Assembly (NCBI GenBank): GCA_036172665.1
Contig: CM069870.1
Coordinates: 44,350,001 to 44,414,000, forward strand
DNA length: 64,000 nt
Source: Prosopocoilus inquinatus
Taxonomy: Eukaryota; Arthropoda; Insecta; Coleoptera; Lucanidae
Reading direction: 5' to 3'
Part shown: positions 52,724-64,000 of the stretch, piece by piece
How the letters are laid out: each line of letters begins with the position of its first letter
How positions within the stretch are numbered: position 1 is the first letter of the stretch
The notes under the pieces: generated by a model
What the model saw: the letters and a program-made list of their open reading frames with translations, nothing else
Database searches by the model: none
What the model was told of the DNA's origin: nothing
Translations under genes and position numbers: made by a program

Positions 52724-54064
52724 CTAATCGATCCTTACTCATCTATCATGTTATTTGACGTTTGGATGGACTCCAGTAACTCTGATGTGAGATACAAAGT
52801 TTTTGGACGCAGCAGAAGCTGGAAATAGTTTTGAACGAAACAACACGTATTAGCGTTGTTCCTGTGATGTATCTAATCGATCCTTACTCATCTATCATGT
52901 TATTTGACGTTTGGATGGACTCCAGTAACTCTGATGTGAGATACAAAGTTTTTGGACGCAGCAGAAGCTGGAAATAATTTTGAACGAAACAACACGTATT
53001 AGCGTTGTTACTGTGATGTATCTAATCGATCCTTACTTATCTATCATGTTATTTGACGTTTGGATGGACTCCAGTAAGTCTGATGTGAGATACAAAGTTT
53101 TTGGACGCAGCAGGAGCTGGAAATAGTTTTAAACGAAACAACACGTATTAGCGTTGTTCCTGTGCTGTATCTAATCGATCCTTACTCATATATCATGTTA
53201 TTTGGCGTTTCGATGGACTCCAGTAGCTCTGATGTGAGATACGACGTTTTCGGACGCAGCAGAAGCTGGAAATAGTTTTAAACGAAACAACACGTATTAG
53301 CGTTGTTCCTGTGATGTACCTAATCGATCCTTACTCATCTATCATGTTATTTGACGTTTCGATGCACTCCAGTAACTCTAATGTGAGATACGAAATTTTC
53401 GGACGCAGCAGAAGCTGGAAATAGTTTTAAACGAAACAACACGCATTAGCGTTGTTCCTGTGATGTATCTAATCGATCCTTACTCATCTATCATGTTATT
53501 TGACGTTTCGATGGACTCCAGTAACTCTAATGTGAGAAACGAAATTTTCGGACGCAGCAGAAGCTGGAAATAGTTTTAAACGAAACAACACGCATTAGCG
53601 TTGTTCCTGTGATGTATCTAATCGATCCTTACTTATCTATCATGTTATTTGACGTTTGGATGGACTTCAGTAACCCTGACGTGAGATACGAAGTTCTCGG
53701 ACGCAGCAGAACCTGGAAATAGTTTTAAACGAAACAACACGCATTAGCGTTGTTCCTGTGATGTATCTAATCGATCCTTACTCATCTATCATGTTATTTG
53801 GCGTTTCGATGGACTCCAGTAACTTTGATGGGAGATACGAAGTTCTCGGACGCAGCTGAAGCTGGAAATAGTTTTAAATGAAACAACAAGTATTAGCGTT
53901 GTTCCTGTGATGTATCTAATCGATCCTTACTTATCTATCATGTTATTTGACGTTTGGATGGACTCCAGTAACCCTGACGTGAGATACGAAGTTCTCGGAC
54001 GCAGCAGAAGCTGGAAATAGTTTTAAACGAAACAACACGTATTAGCGTTGTTCCTGTGATGTAT

Positions 54065-54213
54065 CTAATCGATCCTAACTCATCTATCATGTTATTTGAC
54101 GTTTGGATGGACTCCAGTAGCTCTGATGTGAGATACGACGTTTTCGGACGCAGCAGAAGCTGGAAATAGTTTTAAACGAAACAACACGTATCAGCGTTGT
54201 TCCTGTGATGTAT
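54065..54213 (+). repeat. Chimeric A/D monomer
   Basis: The front carries the CCTAACTC mark and TTTGACGTTTGG (class A). The back reads AGCTCTGATG with ACGACGTTTTCGG (class D). Elsewhere the same front continues as class A, so this is a recombinant. The back is followed by GTATCAGCG and E, the usual partner of D. It is copied at 59125. Confidence 0.82.
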
Positions 54214-54809
54214 CTAATCGATCCTTACTCATCTATCATGTTATTTGACGTTTCGATAGACTCCAGTAACTCTAATGTGAGATACGAAATTTTCGGACGC
54301 AGCAGAAGCTGGAAATAGTTTTAAACGAAACAACACGCATTAGCGTTGTTCCTGTGATGTATCTAATCGATCCTTACTCATCTATCATGTTAATTGACGT
54401 TTGGATGGACTCCAGTAACTCTGATGTGAGATACAAAGTTTTTGGACGCAGCAGAAGCTGGAAATAGTTTTGAACGAAACAACACGTATTAGCGTTGCTC
54501 CTGTGATGTATCTAATCGATCCTTACTCATCTATCATGTTAATTGACGTTTGGATGGACTCCAGTAACTCTGATGTGAGATACAAAGTTTTTGGACGCAG
54601 CAGAAGCTGGAAATAGTTTTGAACGAAACAACGCGTATTAGCGTTGTTACTGTGATGTATCTAATCGATCCTTACTTATCTATCATGTTATTTGACGTTT
54701 GGATGGACTCCAGTAAGTCTGATGTGAGATACAAAGTTTTTGGACGCAGCAGAAGCCGGAAATAGTTTTGAACGAAACAACGCGTATTAGCGTTGTTACT
54801 GTGATGTAT

Positions 54810-57800
54810 CTAATCGATCCTTACTCATCTATCATGTTATTTGACGTTTCGATGGACTCCAGTAACTCTAATGTGAGATACGAAATTTTCGGACGCAGCA
54901 GAACCTGGAAATAGTTTTAAACGAAACAACACGCATTAGTGTTGTTCCTGTGATGTATCTAATCGATCCTTACTCATCTATCATGTTATTTGGCGTTTCG
55001 ATGAACTCCAGTAACTTTGATGTGAGATACGAAGTTCTCGGACGCAGCTGAAGCTGGAAATAGTTTTAAATGAAACAACACGTATTAGCGTTGTTCCTGT
55101 GATGTATCTAAACGATCCTTACTTATCTAACATGTTATTTGACGTTTGGATGGACTCCAGTAACTCTAATGTGAGAAACGAAATTTTCGGACGCAGCAGA
55201 AGCTGGAAATAGTTTTAAACGAAACAACACGCATTAGCGTTGTTCCTGTGCTGTATCTAATCGATCCTTACTCACATATCATGTTATTTTGCGTTTCGAT
55301 GGACTCCAGTAACTTTGATGTGAGATACCAAGTTCTCGGACGCAGCTGAAGCTGGAAATAGTTTTAAACGAAACAACACGCATTAGCGTTGTTCCTGTGA
55401 TGTATCTAATCGATCCTTACTTAGCTACTATGTTATTTGACGTTTCGATGGACTCCAGTAACTCTAATGTGAGATAAGAAATTTTCGGACGCAGCAGAAG
55501 CTGGAAATAGTTTTAAATGAAACAACACGTATTAGCGTTGTTCCTGTGATGTATCTAATCGATCCTTACTCGTATATCATGTTATTTGGCGTTTCGATGG
55601 ACTCCAGTAACTTTGATGTGAGATACGAAGTTCTTGGACGCAGCTGAAGCTGGAAATAGTTTTAAATGAAACAACACGTATTAGTGTTGTTCCTGTGATG
55701 TATCTAAACGATCCTTACTTATCTAACATGTTATTTGACGTTTGGATGGACTCCAGTAAGTCTGATGTGAGATACAATGTTTTTGGACGCAGCAGGAGCT
55801 GGAAATAGTTTTAAACGAAACAACACGTATTAGCGTTGTTCTGTATCTAATCGATCCTTACTCATATATCATGTTATTTGGCGTTTCGATGGACTCCAGT
55901 AGCTCTGATGTGAGATACGACGTTTTCGGACGCAGCAGAAGCTGGAAATAGTTTTAAACGAAACAACACGTATTAGCGTTGTTCCTGTGATGTACCTAAT
56001 CGATCCTTACTCATCTATCATGTTATTTGACGTTTCGATGGACTCCAGTAACTCTAATGTGAGATACGAAATTTTCGGACGCAGCAGAACCTGGAAATAG
56101 TTTTAAACGAAACAACACGCATTAGTGTTGTTCCTGTGATGTATCTAATCGATCCTTACTCATCTATCATGTTATTTGGCGTTTCGATGAACTCCAGTAA
56201 CTTTGATGTGAGATACGAAGTTCTCGGACGCAGCTGAAGCTGGAAATACTTTTAAATGAAACAACACGTATTAGCGTTGTTCCTGTGATGTATCTAAACG
56301 ATCCTTACTTATCTAACATGTTATTTGACGTTTGGATGGACTCCAGTAAGTCTGATGTGAGATACCAAGTTTTTGGACGCAGCAGGAGCTGGAAATAGTT
56401 TTAAACGAAACAACACGTATTAGCGTTGTTCCTGTGCTGTATCTAATCGATCCTTACTCATATATCATGTTATTTATCGTTTCGATGAACTCCAGTAACT
56501 TTGATGGGAGATACGAAGTTCTCGGACGCAGCTGAAGCTGGAAATAGTTTTAAATGAAACAACACGTATTAGCGTTGTTCCTGTGATGTATCTAAACGAT
56601 CCTTACTTATCTAACATGTTATTTGACGTTTGGATGGACTCCAGTAAGTCTGATGTGAGATACAAAGTTTTTGGACGCAGCAGGAGCTGGAAATAGTTTT
56701 AAACGAAACAACACGCATTAGCGTTGTTCCTGTTATGTATCTAATCGATCCTTACTCATCTATCATGTTATTTGACGTTTGGATGGACTCCAGTAACTCT
56801 GATGTGAGATACAAAGTTTTTGGACGCAGCAGAAGCTGGAAATAGTTTTGAACGAAACAACACGTATTATCGTTGTTCCTGTGATGTATCTAATCGATCC
56901 TTACTCATCTATCATGTTATTTGACGTTTGGATGGACTCCAGTAACCCTGACGTGAGATACGAAGTTCTCGGACGCAGCAGAAGCTGGAAATAGTTTTAA
57001 ACGAAACAACACGCATTAGCGTTGTTCCTGTGATGTATCTAATCGATCCTTACTTATCTATCATGTTATTTGACGTTTGGATGGGCTCCAGTAAGTCTGA
57101 TGTGAGATACAAGGTTTTTGGACGCAGCAGGAGCTGGAAATAGTTTTAAACGAAACAACACGTATTAGCGTTGTTCCTGTGATGTATCTAATCGATCCTT
57201 ACTCATCTATCATGTTATTTGACGTTTGGATGGACTCCAGTAACTCTGATGTGAGATACAAAGTTTTTGGACGCAGCAGAAGCTGGAAATAGTTTTGAAC
57301 GAAAAAACACGTATTAGCGTTGTTCCTGTGATGTATCTAATCGATCCTTACTCATCTATCATGTTATTTGACGTTTGGATGGACTCCAGTAACTCTGATG
57401 TGAGATACAAAGTTTTTGGACGCAGCAGAAGCTGGAAATAGTTTTGAACGAAACAACACGTATTAGCGTTGTTCCTGTGATGTATCTAATCGATCCTTAC
57501 TTATCTATCATGTTATTTGACGTTTGGATGGACTCCAGTAAGTCTGATGTGAGATACAAAGTTTTTGGACGCAGCAGGAGCTGGAAATAGTTTTAAACGA
57601 AACAACACGCATTAGCGTTGTTCCTGTGATGTATCTAATCGATCCTTACTTATCTATCATGTTATTTGGCGTTTCGATGGACTCCAGTAAGTCTGATGTG
57701 AGATACAAGGTTTTTGGACGCAGCAGGAGCTGGAAATAGTTTTAAACGAAACAACTCGTATTAGCGTTGTTCCTGTGATGTATCTAATCGATCCTTACTC

Positions 57801-59869
57801 ATCTATCATGTTATTTGACGTTTGGATGGACTCCAGTAACTCTGATGTGAGATACAAAGTTTTTGGACGCAGCAGAAGCTGGAAATAGTTTTGAACGAAA
57901 CAACACGTATTAGCGTTGTTCCTGTGATGTATCTAATCGATCCTTACTCATCTATCATGTTATTTGACGTTTGGATGGACTCCAGTAACTCTGATGTGAG
58001 ATACAAAGTTTTTGGACGCAGCAGAAGCTGGAAATAGTTTTGAACGAAACAACACGTATTAGCGTTGTTACTGTGATGTATCTAATCGATCCTTACTTAT
58101 CTATCATGTTATTTGACGTTTGGATGGACTCCAGTAAGTCTGATGTGAGATACAAAGTTTTTGGACGCAGCAGGAGCTGGAAATAGTTTTAAACGAAACA
58201 ACACGTATTAGCGTTGTTCCTGTGCTGTATCTAATCGATCCTTACTCATATATCATGTTATTTGGCGTTTCGATGGACTCCAGTAGCTCTGATGTGAGAT
58301 ACGACGTTTTCGGACGCAGCAGAAGCTGGAAATAGTTTTAAACGAAACAACACGTATTAGCGTTGTTCCTGTGATGTACCTAATCGATCCTTACTCATCT
58401 ATCATGTTATTTGACGTTTCGATGCACTCCAGTAACTCTAATGTGAGATACGAAATTTTCGGACGCAGCAGAAGCTGGAAATAGTTTTAAACGAAACAAC
58501 ACGCATTAGCGTTGTTCCTGTGATGTATCTAATCGATCCTTACTCATCTATCATGTTATTTGACGTTTCGATGGACTCCAGTAACTCTAATGTGAGAAAC
58601 GAAATTTTCGGACGCAGCAGAAGCTGGAAATAGTTTTAAACGAAACAACACGCATTAGCGTTGTTCCTGTGATGTATCTAATCGATCCTTACTTATCTAT
58701 CATGTTATTTGACGTTTGGATGGACTTCAGTAACCCTGACGTGAGATACGAAGTTCTCGGACGCAGCAGAACCTGGAAATAGTTTTAAACGAAACAACAC
58801 GCATTAGCGTTGTTCCTGTGATGTATCTAATCGATCCTTACTCATCTATCATGTTATTTGGCGTTTCGATGGACTCCAGTAACTTTGATGGGAGATACGA
58901 AGTTCTCGGACGCAGCTGAAGCTGGAAATAGTTTTAAATGAAACAACAAGTATTAGCGTTGTTCCTGTGATGTATCTAATCGATCCTTACTTATCTATCA
59001 TGTTATTTGACGTTTGGATGGACTCCAGTAACCCTGACGTGAGATACGAAGTTCTCGGACGCAGCAGAAGCTGGAAATAGTTTTAAACGAAACAACACGT
59101 ATTAGCGTTGTTCCTGTGATGTATCTAATCGATCCTAACTCATCTATCATGTTATTTGACGTTTGGATGGACTCCAGTAGCTCTGATGTGAGATACGACG
59201 TTTTCGGACGCAGCAGAAGCTGGAAATAGTTTTAAACGAAACAACACGTATCAGCGTTGTTCCTGTGATGTATCTAATCGATCCTTACTCATCTATCATG
59301 TTATTTGACGTTTCGATAGACTCCAGTAACTCTAATGTGAGATACGAAATTTTCGGACGCAGCAGAAGCTGGAAATAGTTTTAAACGAAACAACACGCAT
59401 TAGCGTTGTTCCTGTGATGTATCTAATCGATCCTTACTCATCTATCATGTTAATTGACGTTTGGATGGACTCCAGTAACTCTGATGTGAGATACAAAGTT
59501 TTTGGACGCAGCAGAAGCTGGAAATAGTTTTGAACGAAACAACACGTATTAGCGTTGCTCCTGTGATGTATCTAATCGATCCTTACTCATCTATCATGTT
59601 AATTGACGTTTGGATGGACTCCAGTAACTCTGATGTGAGATACAAAGTTTTTGGACGCAGCAGAAGCTGGAAATAGTTTTGAACGAAACAACGCGTATTA
59701 GCGTTGTTACTGTGATGTATCTAATCGATCCTTACTTATCTATCATGTTATTTGACGTTTGGATGGACTCCAGTAAGTCTGATGTGAGATACAAAGTTTT
59801 TGGACGCAGCAGGAGCTGGAAATAGTTTTAAACGAAACAACACGTATTAGCGTTGTTCCTGTGCTGTAT
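54810..59869. repeat. 34-monomer HOR, copy 2 (5,060 bp)
   Basis: This is a tandem copy of 49750-54809. Differences include CGTATATC near 55571, TTTATCGTTTCGATGAAC near 56474-56488, CGAAGTTCTC against CGATGTTCTC near 56964, AAAAAACACG near 57304, AACTCGTATT near 57755, and GAAATAG against GAAATAA near 58034. In the last monomer it switches from the AGAAGCCGG form to AGGAGCTGG, which marks the edge of the duplication near 59,805. Confidence 0.93.
55704..55846 (+). repeat. 143-bp monomer with 6-bp deletion, copy 4
   Basis: The same deletion, exactly 5,060 bases after copy 3, in the second 34-monomer HOR. Confidence 0.93.
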
Positions 59870-62104
59870 CTAATCGATCCTTACTCATATATCATGTTAT
59901 TTGGCGTTTCGATGGACTCCAGTAACTCTGATGTGAGATACGAAGTTTTCGGACGCAGCAGAAGCTGGAAATAGTTTTAAACGAAACAACACGTATTAGC
60001 GTTGTTCCTGTGATGTACCTAATCGATCCTTACTCATCTATCATGTTATTTGACGTTTCGATGGACTCCAGTAACTTTGATGTGAGATACGAAGTTCTCG
60101 GACGCAGCTGAAGCTAGAAATAGTTTTAAACGAAACAACACGCATTAGCGTTGTTACTGTGATGTATCTAATCGATCCTTACTTATCTATCATGTTATTT
60201 GACGTTTGGATGGACTCCAGTAAGTCTGATGTGAGATACAAAGTTTTTGGACGCAGCAGGAGCTGGAAATAGTTTTAAACGAAACAACACGTATTAGCGT
60301 TGTTCCTGTGCTGTATCTAATCGATCCTTACTCATATATCATGTTATTTGGCGTTTCGATGGACTCCAGTAGCTCTGATGTGAGATACGACGTTTTCGGA
60401 CGCAGCAGAAGCTGGAAATAGTTTTAAACGAAACAACACGTATCAGCGTTGTTCCTGTGATGTATCTAATCGATCCTTACTCATCTATCATGTTATTTGA
60501 CGTTTCGATAGACTCCAGTAACTCTAATGTGAGATACGAAATTTTCGGACGCAGCAGAAGCTGGAAATAGTTTTAAACGAAACAACACGCATTAGCGTTG
60601 TTCCTGTGATGTATCTAATCGATCCTTACTCATCTATCATGTTAATTGACGTTTGGATGGACTCCAGTAACTCTGATGTGAGATACAAAGTTTTTGGACG
60701 CAGCAGAAGCTGGAAATAGTTTTGAACGAAACAACACGTATTAGCGTTGCTCCTGTGATGTATCTAATCGATCCTTACTTATCTATCATGTTATTTGACG
60801 TTTGGATGGACTCCAGTAACCCTGACGTGAGATACGAAGTTCTCGGACGCAGCAGAAGCTGGAAATAGTTTTAAACGACACAACACGTATTAGCGTTGTT
60901 CCTGTGATGTATCTAATCGATCCTTACTCATCTATTATGTTATTTGACGTTTGGATGGACTCCAGTAACTCTGTTGTGAGATACAAAATTTTTGGACGCA
61001 GCAGAAGCTGGAAATAGTTTTGAACGAAACAACACGTATTAGCGTTGTTCCTGTGATGTATCTAATCGATCCTTACTTATCTATCATGTTATTTGACGTT
61101 TGGATGGACTCCAGTAAGTCTGATGTGAGATACAAAGTTTTTGGACGCAGCAGGAGCTGGAAATAGGTTTAAACGAAACAACACGTATTAGCGTTGTTCC
61201 TGTGCTGTATCTAATCGATCCTTACTCATCTATCATGTTATTTGACGTTTCGATAGACTCCAGTAACTCTAATGTGAGATACGAAATTCTCGGACGCAGC
61301 AGAAGCTGGAAATAGTTTTAAACGAAACAACACGCATTAGCGTTGTTCCTGTGATGTATCTAATCGATCCTTACTTATCTATCATGTTATTTGACGTTTG
61401 GATGGACTCCAGTAACCCTGACGTGAGATACGAAGTTCTCGGACGCAGCAGAAGCTGGAAATAGTTTTAAACGAAACAACACGTATTAGCGTTGTTCCTG
61501 TGATGTATCTAATCGATCCTTACTCATCTATTATGTTATTTGACGTTTGGATGGACTCCAGTAACTCTGTTGTGAGATACAAAATTTTTGGACGCAGCAG
61601 AAGCTGGAAATAGTTTTAAACGAAACAACACGTATTAGCGTTGCTCCTGTGATGTATCTAATCGATCCTTACTCATCTATCATGTTAATTGACGTTTGGA
61701 TGGACTCCAGTAACTCTGATGTGAGATACAAAGTTTTTGGACGCAGCAGAAGCTGGAAATAGTTTTGAACGAAACAACACGTATTAGCGTTGCTCCTGTG
61801 ATGTATCTAATCGATCCTTACTCATCTATCATGTTAATTGACGTTTGGATGGACTCCAGTAACTCTGATGTGAGATACAAAGTTTTTGGACGCAGCAGAA
61901 GCTGGAAATAGTTTTGAACGAAACAACGCGTATTAGCGTTGTTACTGTGATGTATCTAATCGATCCTTACTTATCTATCATGTTATTTGACGTTTGGATG
62001 GACTCCAGTAAGTCTGATGTGAGATACAAAGTTTTTGGACGCAGCAGAAGCCGGAAATAGTTTTGAACGAAACAACGCGTATTAGCGTTGTTACTGTGAT
62101 GTAT
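59721..62104. repeat. 16-monomer HOR, copy 1 (2,384 bp)
   Basis: The class order is C D B C D E A F A C E F A A A C(AGAAGCCGG). The next copy follows at 2,384 bases. Inside it, the sub-block F-A(GTTGTG) recurs after four monomers (60764 and 61360). Differences from the next copy number about six, for example GACACAACAC near 60878, AAATAGGTTT near 61165 and GAAATTCTCGG near 61286. The first monomer overlaps the end of the 34-monomer HOR. Confidence 0.9.
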
Positions 62105-64000
62105 CTAATCGATCCTTACTTATCTATCATGTTATTTGACGTTTGGATGGACTCCAGTAAGTCTGATGTGAGATACAAAGTTTTTGGACGCAGCAGGAGC
62201 TGGAAATAGTTTTAAACGAAACAACACGTATTACCGTTGTTCCTGTGCTGTATCTAATCGATCCTTACTCATATATCATATTATTTGGCGTTTCGATGGA
62301 CTCCAGTAACTCTGATGTGAGATACGAAGTTTTCGGACGCAGCAGAAGCTGGAAATAGTTTTAAACGAAACAACACGTATTAGCGTTGTTCCTGTGATGT
62401 ACCTAATCGATCCTTACTCATCTATCATGTTATTTGACGTTTCGATGGACTCCAGTAACTTTGATGTGAGATACGAAGTTCTCGGACGCAGCTGAAGCTA
62501 GAAATAGTTTTAAACGAAACAACACGCATTAGCGTTGTTACTGTGATGTATCTAATCGATCCTTACTTATCTATCATGTTATTTGACGTTTGGATGGACT
62601 CCAGTAAGTCTGATGTGAGATACAAAGTTTTTGGACGCAGCAGGAGCTGGAAATAGTTTTAAACGAAACAACACGTATTAGCGTTGTTCCTGTGCTGTAT
62701 CTAATCGATCCTTACTCATATATCATGTTATTTGGCGTTTCGATGGACTCCAGTAGCTCTGATGTGAGATACGACGTTTTCGGACGCAGCAGAAGCTGGA
62801 AATAGTTTTAAACGAAACAACACGTATCAGCGTTGTTCCTGTGATGTATCTAATCGATCCTTACTCATCTATCATGTTATTTGACGTTTCGATAGACTCC
62901 AGTAACTCTAATGTGAGATACGAAATTTTCGGACGCAGCAGAAGCTGGAAATAGTTTTAAACGAAACAACACGCATTAGCGTTGTTCCTGTGATGTATCT
63001 AATCGATCCTTACTCATCTATCATGTTAATTGACGTTTGGATGGACTCCAGTAACTCTGATGTGAGATACAAAGTTTTTGGACGCAGCAGAAGCTGGAAA
63101 TAGTTTTGAACGAAACAACACGTATTAGCGTTGCTCCTGTGATGTATCTAATCGATCCTTACTTATCTATCATGTTATTTGACGTTTGGATGGACTCCAG
63201 TAACCCTGACGTGAGATACGAAGTTCTCGGACGCAGCAGAAGCTGGAAATAGTTTTAAACGAAACAACACGTATTAGCGTTGTTCCTGTGATGTATCTAA
63301 TCGATCCTTACTCATCTATTATGTTATTTGACGTTTGGATGGACTCCAGTAACTCTGTTGTGAGATACAAAATTTTTGGACGCAGCAGAAGCTGGAAATA
63401 GTTTTGAACGAAACAACACGTATTAGCGTTGTTCCTGTGATGTATCTAATCGATCCTTACTTATCTATCATGTTATTTGACGTTTGGATGGACTCCAGTA
63501 AGTCTGATGTGAGATACAAAGTTTTTGGACGCAGCAGGAGCTGGAAATAGTTTTAAACGAAACAACACGTATTAGCGTTGTTCCTGTGCTGTATCTAATC
63601 GATCCTTACTCATCTATCATGTTATTTGACGTTTCGATAGACTCCAGTAACTCTAATGTGAGATACGAAATTTTCGGACGCAGCAGAAGCTGGAAATAGT
63701 TTTAAACGAAACAACACGCATTAGCGTTGTTCCTGTGATGTATCTAATCGATCCTTACTTATCTATCATGTTATTTGACGTTTGGATGGACTCCAGTAAC
63801 CCTGACGTGAGATACGAAGTTCTCGGACGCAGCAGAAGCTGGAAATAGTTTTAAACGAAACAACACGTATTAGCGTTGTTCCTGTGATGTATCTAATCGA
63901 TCCTTACTCATCTATTATGTTATTTGACGTTTGGATGGACTCCAGTAACTCTGTTGTGAGATACAAAATTTTTGGACGCAGCAGAAGCTGGAAATAGTTT
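62105..64000. repeat. 16-monomer HOR, copy 2, cut by window end
   Basis: This repeats the first 12.7 monomers of copy 1 in the same order, then stops at the window edge. Private changes include TATCATATTATT near 62276 and GTATTACCG near 62231. Confidence 0.9.
63893..64000 (+). repeat. Final partial monomer (108 of 149 bp)
   Basis: This class A monomer with the ATTATG and AACTCTGTTGTG marks is truncated by the window end after GGAAATAGTTT. It shows that the array continues beyond the window. Confidence 0.97.

Larger units (their letters stand above)
49750..54809. repeat. 34-monomer HOR, copy 1 (5,060 bp)
   Basis: The class order is E B C/E B E B C* D E B C B C A F C A A C D/C A A C D E E F B F A/D E A A C, where C* carries the 6-base deletion. 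The length is 34 x 149 minus 6. The next 5,060 bases repeat the same order. Comparing line by line, I count about ten single-base differences between the copies, so identity is about 99.8%. This is the longest and youngest-looking HOR in the window. Confidence 0.93.
1..64000. repeat. 149-bp satellite DNA array, about 430 head-to-tail monomers
   Basis: Every 149 bases the same landmarks return: CTAATCGATCC at the start (bases 1, 150, 299, 448 and so on), then GATGGACTCCAGTA, GGACGCAGC, GGAAATAGTTTT and GTTGTTCCTG before the next start. All copies lie on the same strand; no inverted monomer and no foreign insertion was found. Starts fall at 1 + 149k up to 16838 and after that shift only by the six short monomers listed separately. 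Nearly every monomer has the palindrome ATCGAT at its bases 4-9, so a ClaI digest should give a 149-bp ladder. 149 mod 3 is 2, so any reading frame shifts in each copy, which prevents long open frames. The length is close to the 147 bp of nucleosomal core DNA. The family is not recognised; a centromeric or pericentromeric satellite of a eukaryote is the likely identity (inference). Confidence 0.98.

Noticed and set aside
1..64000. CRISPR-like regular repeat array
   Set aside because: The whole 149-bp period is repeated. There are no unique spacers between conserved repeats, and the unit is far longer than CRISPR repeats.
1..64000. Tandem protein-repeat gene reading through monomers
   Set aside because: 149 is not divisible by 3 and stops occur in all six frames within about one to one and a half monomers, so no repeat-coding frame can continue.
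1..64000. Promoter, terminator or RNA gene signals
   Set aside because: Short AT-rich or dyad stretches occur in every monomer at the same place. None stands out from the repeat, and no tRNA or rRNA hallmark was found on either strand.

Overview
The whole 64,000-base window is one uninterrupted satellite DNA array. A monomer of 149 bp (about 38% GC) is repeated head to tail in one orientation, with 429 complete copies starting at base 1 and a final partial copy at 63893-64000. No gene, RNA gene, transposon, CRISPR array, unique spacer, inversion or microsatellite interrupts it. This points to pericentromeric, centromeric or other heterochromatin of a eukaryote, probably from a long-read assembly. 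I do not recognise the satellite family. The consensus keeps about six CpG sites per monomer (close to expectation), which fits an invertebrate slightly better than a vertebrate, but this is weak evidence.

The period is strikingly constant. Phase accounting from end to end gives 429 x 149 minus 29, and the 29 missing bases are explained exactly by six short monomers: one of 146 bp, one of 147 bp and four of 143 bp. The four 143-bp monomers share one deletion and so look like copies of a single event. Substitutions define six recurrent monomer classes, called A-F here, read from three variable zones. Zone 1 is roughly monomer bases 12-42, zone 2 bases 52-75 and zone 3 bases 90-125. Zones 1 and 2 flank a nearly invariant core reading GATGGACTCCAGTA.

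Layout. (1) Bases 1 to about 19,000: an older-looking domain with more scattered substitutions and several private variants. It holds one 11-monomer tandem higher-order repeat (HOR, 3875-7152) and several dispersed 0.5-0.7 kb duplications. (2) About 19,000-41,400: a mosaic of blocks of 1-2.6 kb copied at offsets of 31, 44, 47, 59 and 105 monomers. New marker variants appear here, such as CCTAACTC, TTAATTGACG and TACCTAATCG. (3) About 41,400-49,750: smaller duplications, including a 6-monomer tandem and a cassette carrying the 6-bp deletion. (4) 49750-59869: two tandem copies of a 34-monomer HOR of 5,060 bp that differ at only about ten bases. (5) 59721-64000: a 16-monomer HOR of 2,384 bp with a second copy cut by the window end.

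Nothing here works together as genes do. The organisation is that of a satellite evolving by unequal exchange, with recent amplification towards the right side of the window. The longest open frames (66 and 86 codons) are by-products of the repeat and are listed among the rejected items. Offsets and block edges were read by eye and are usually good to within about 20-50 bases; monomer starts are exact.
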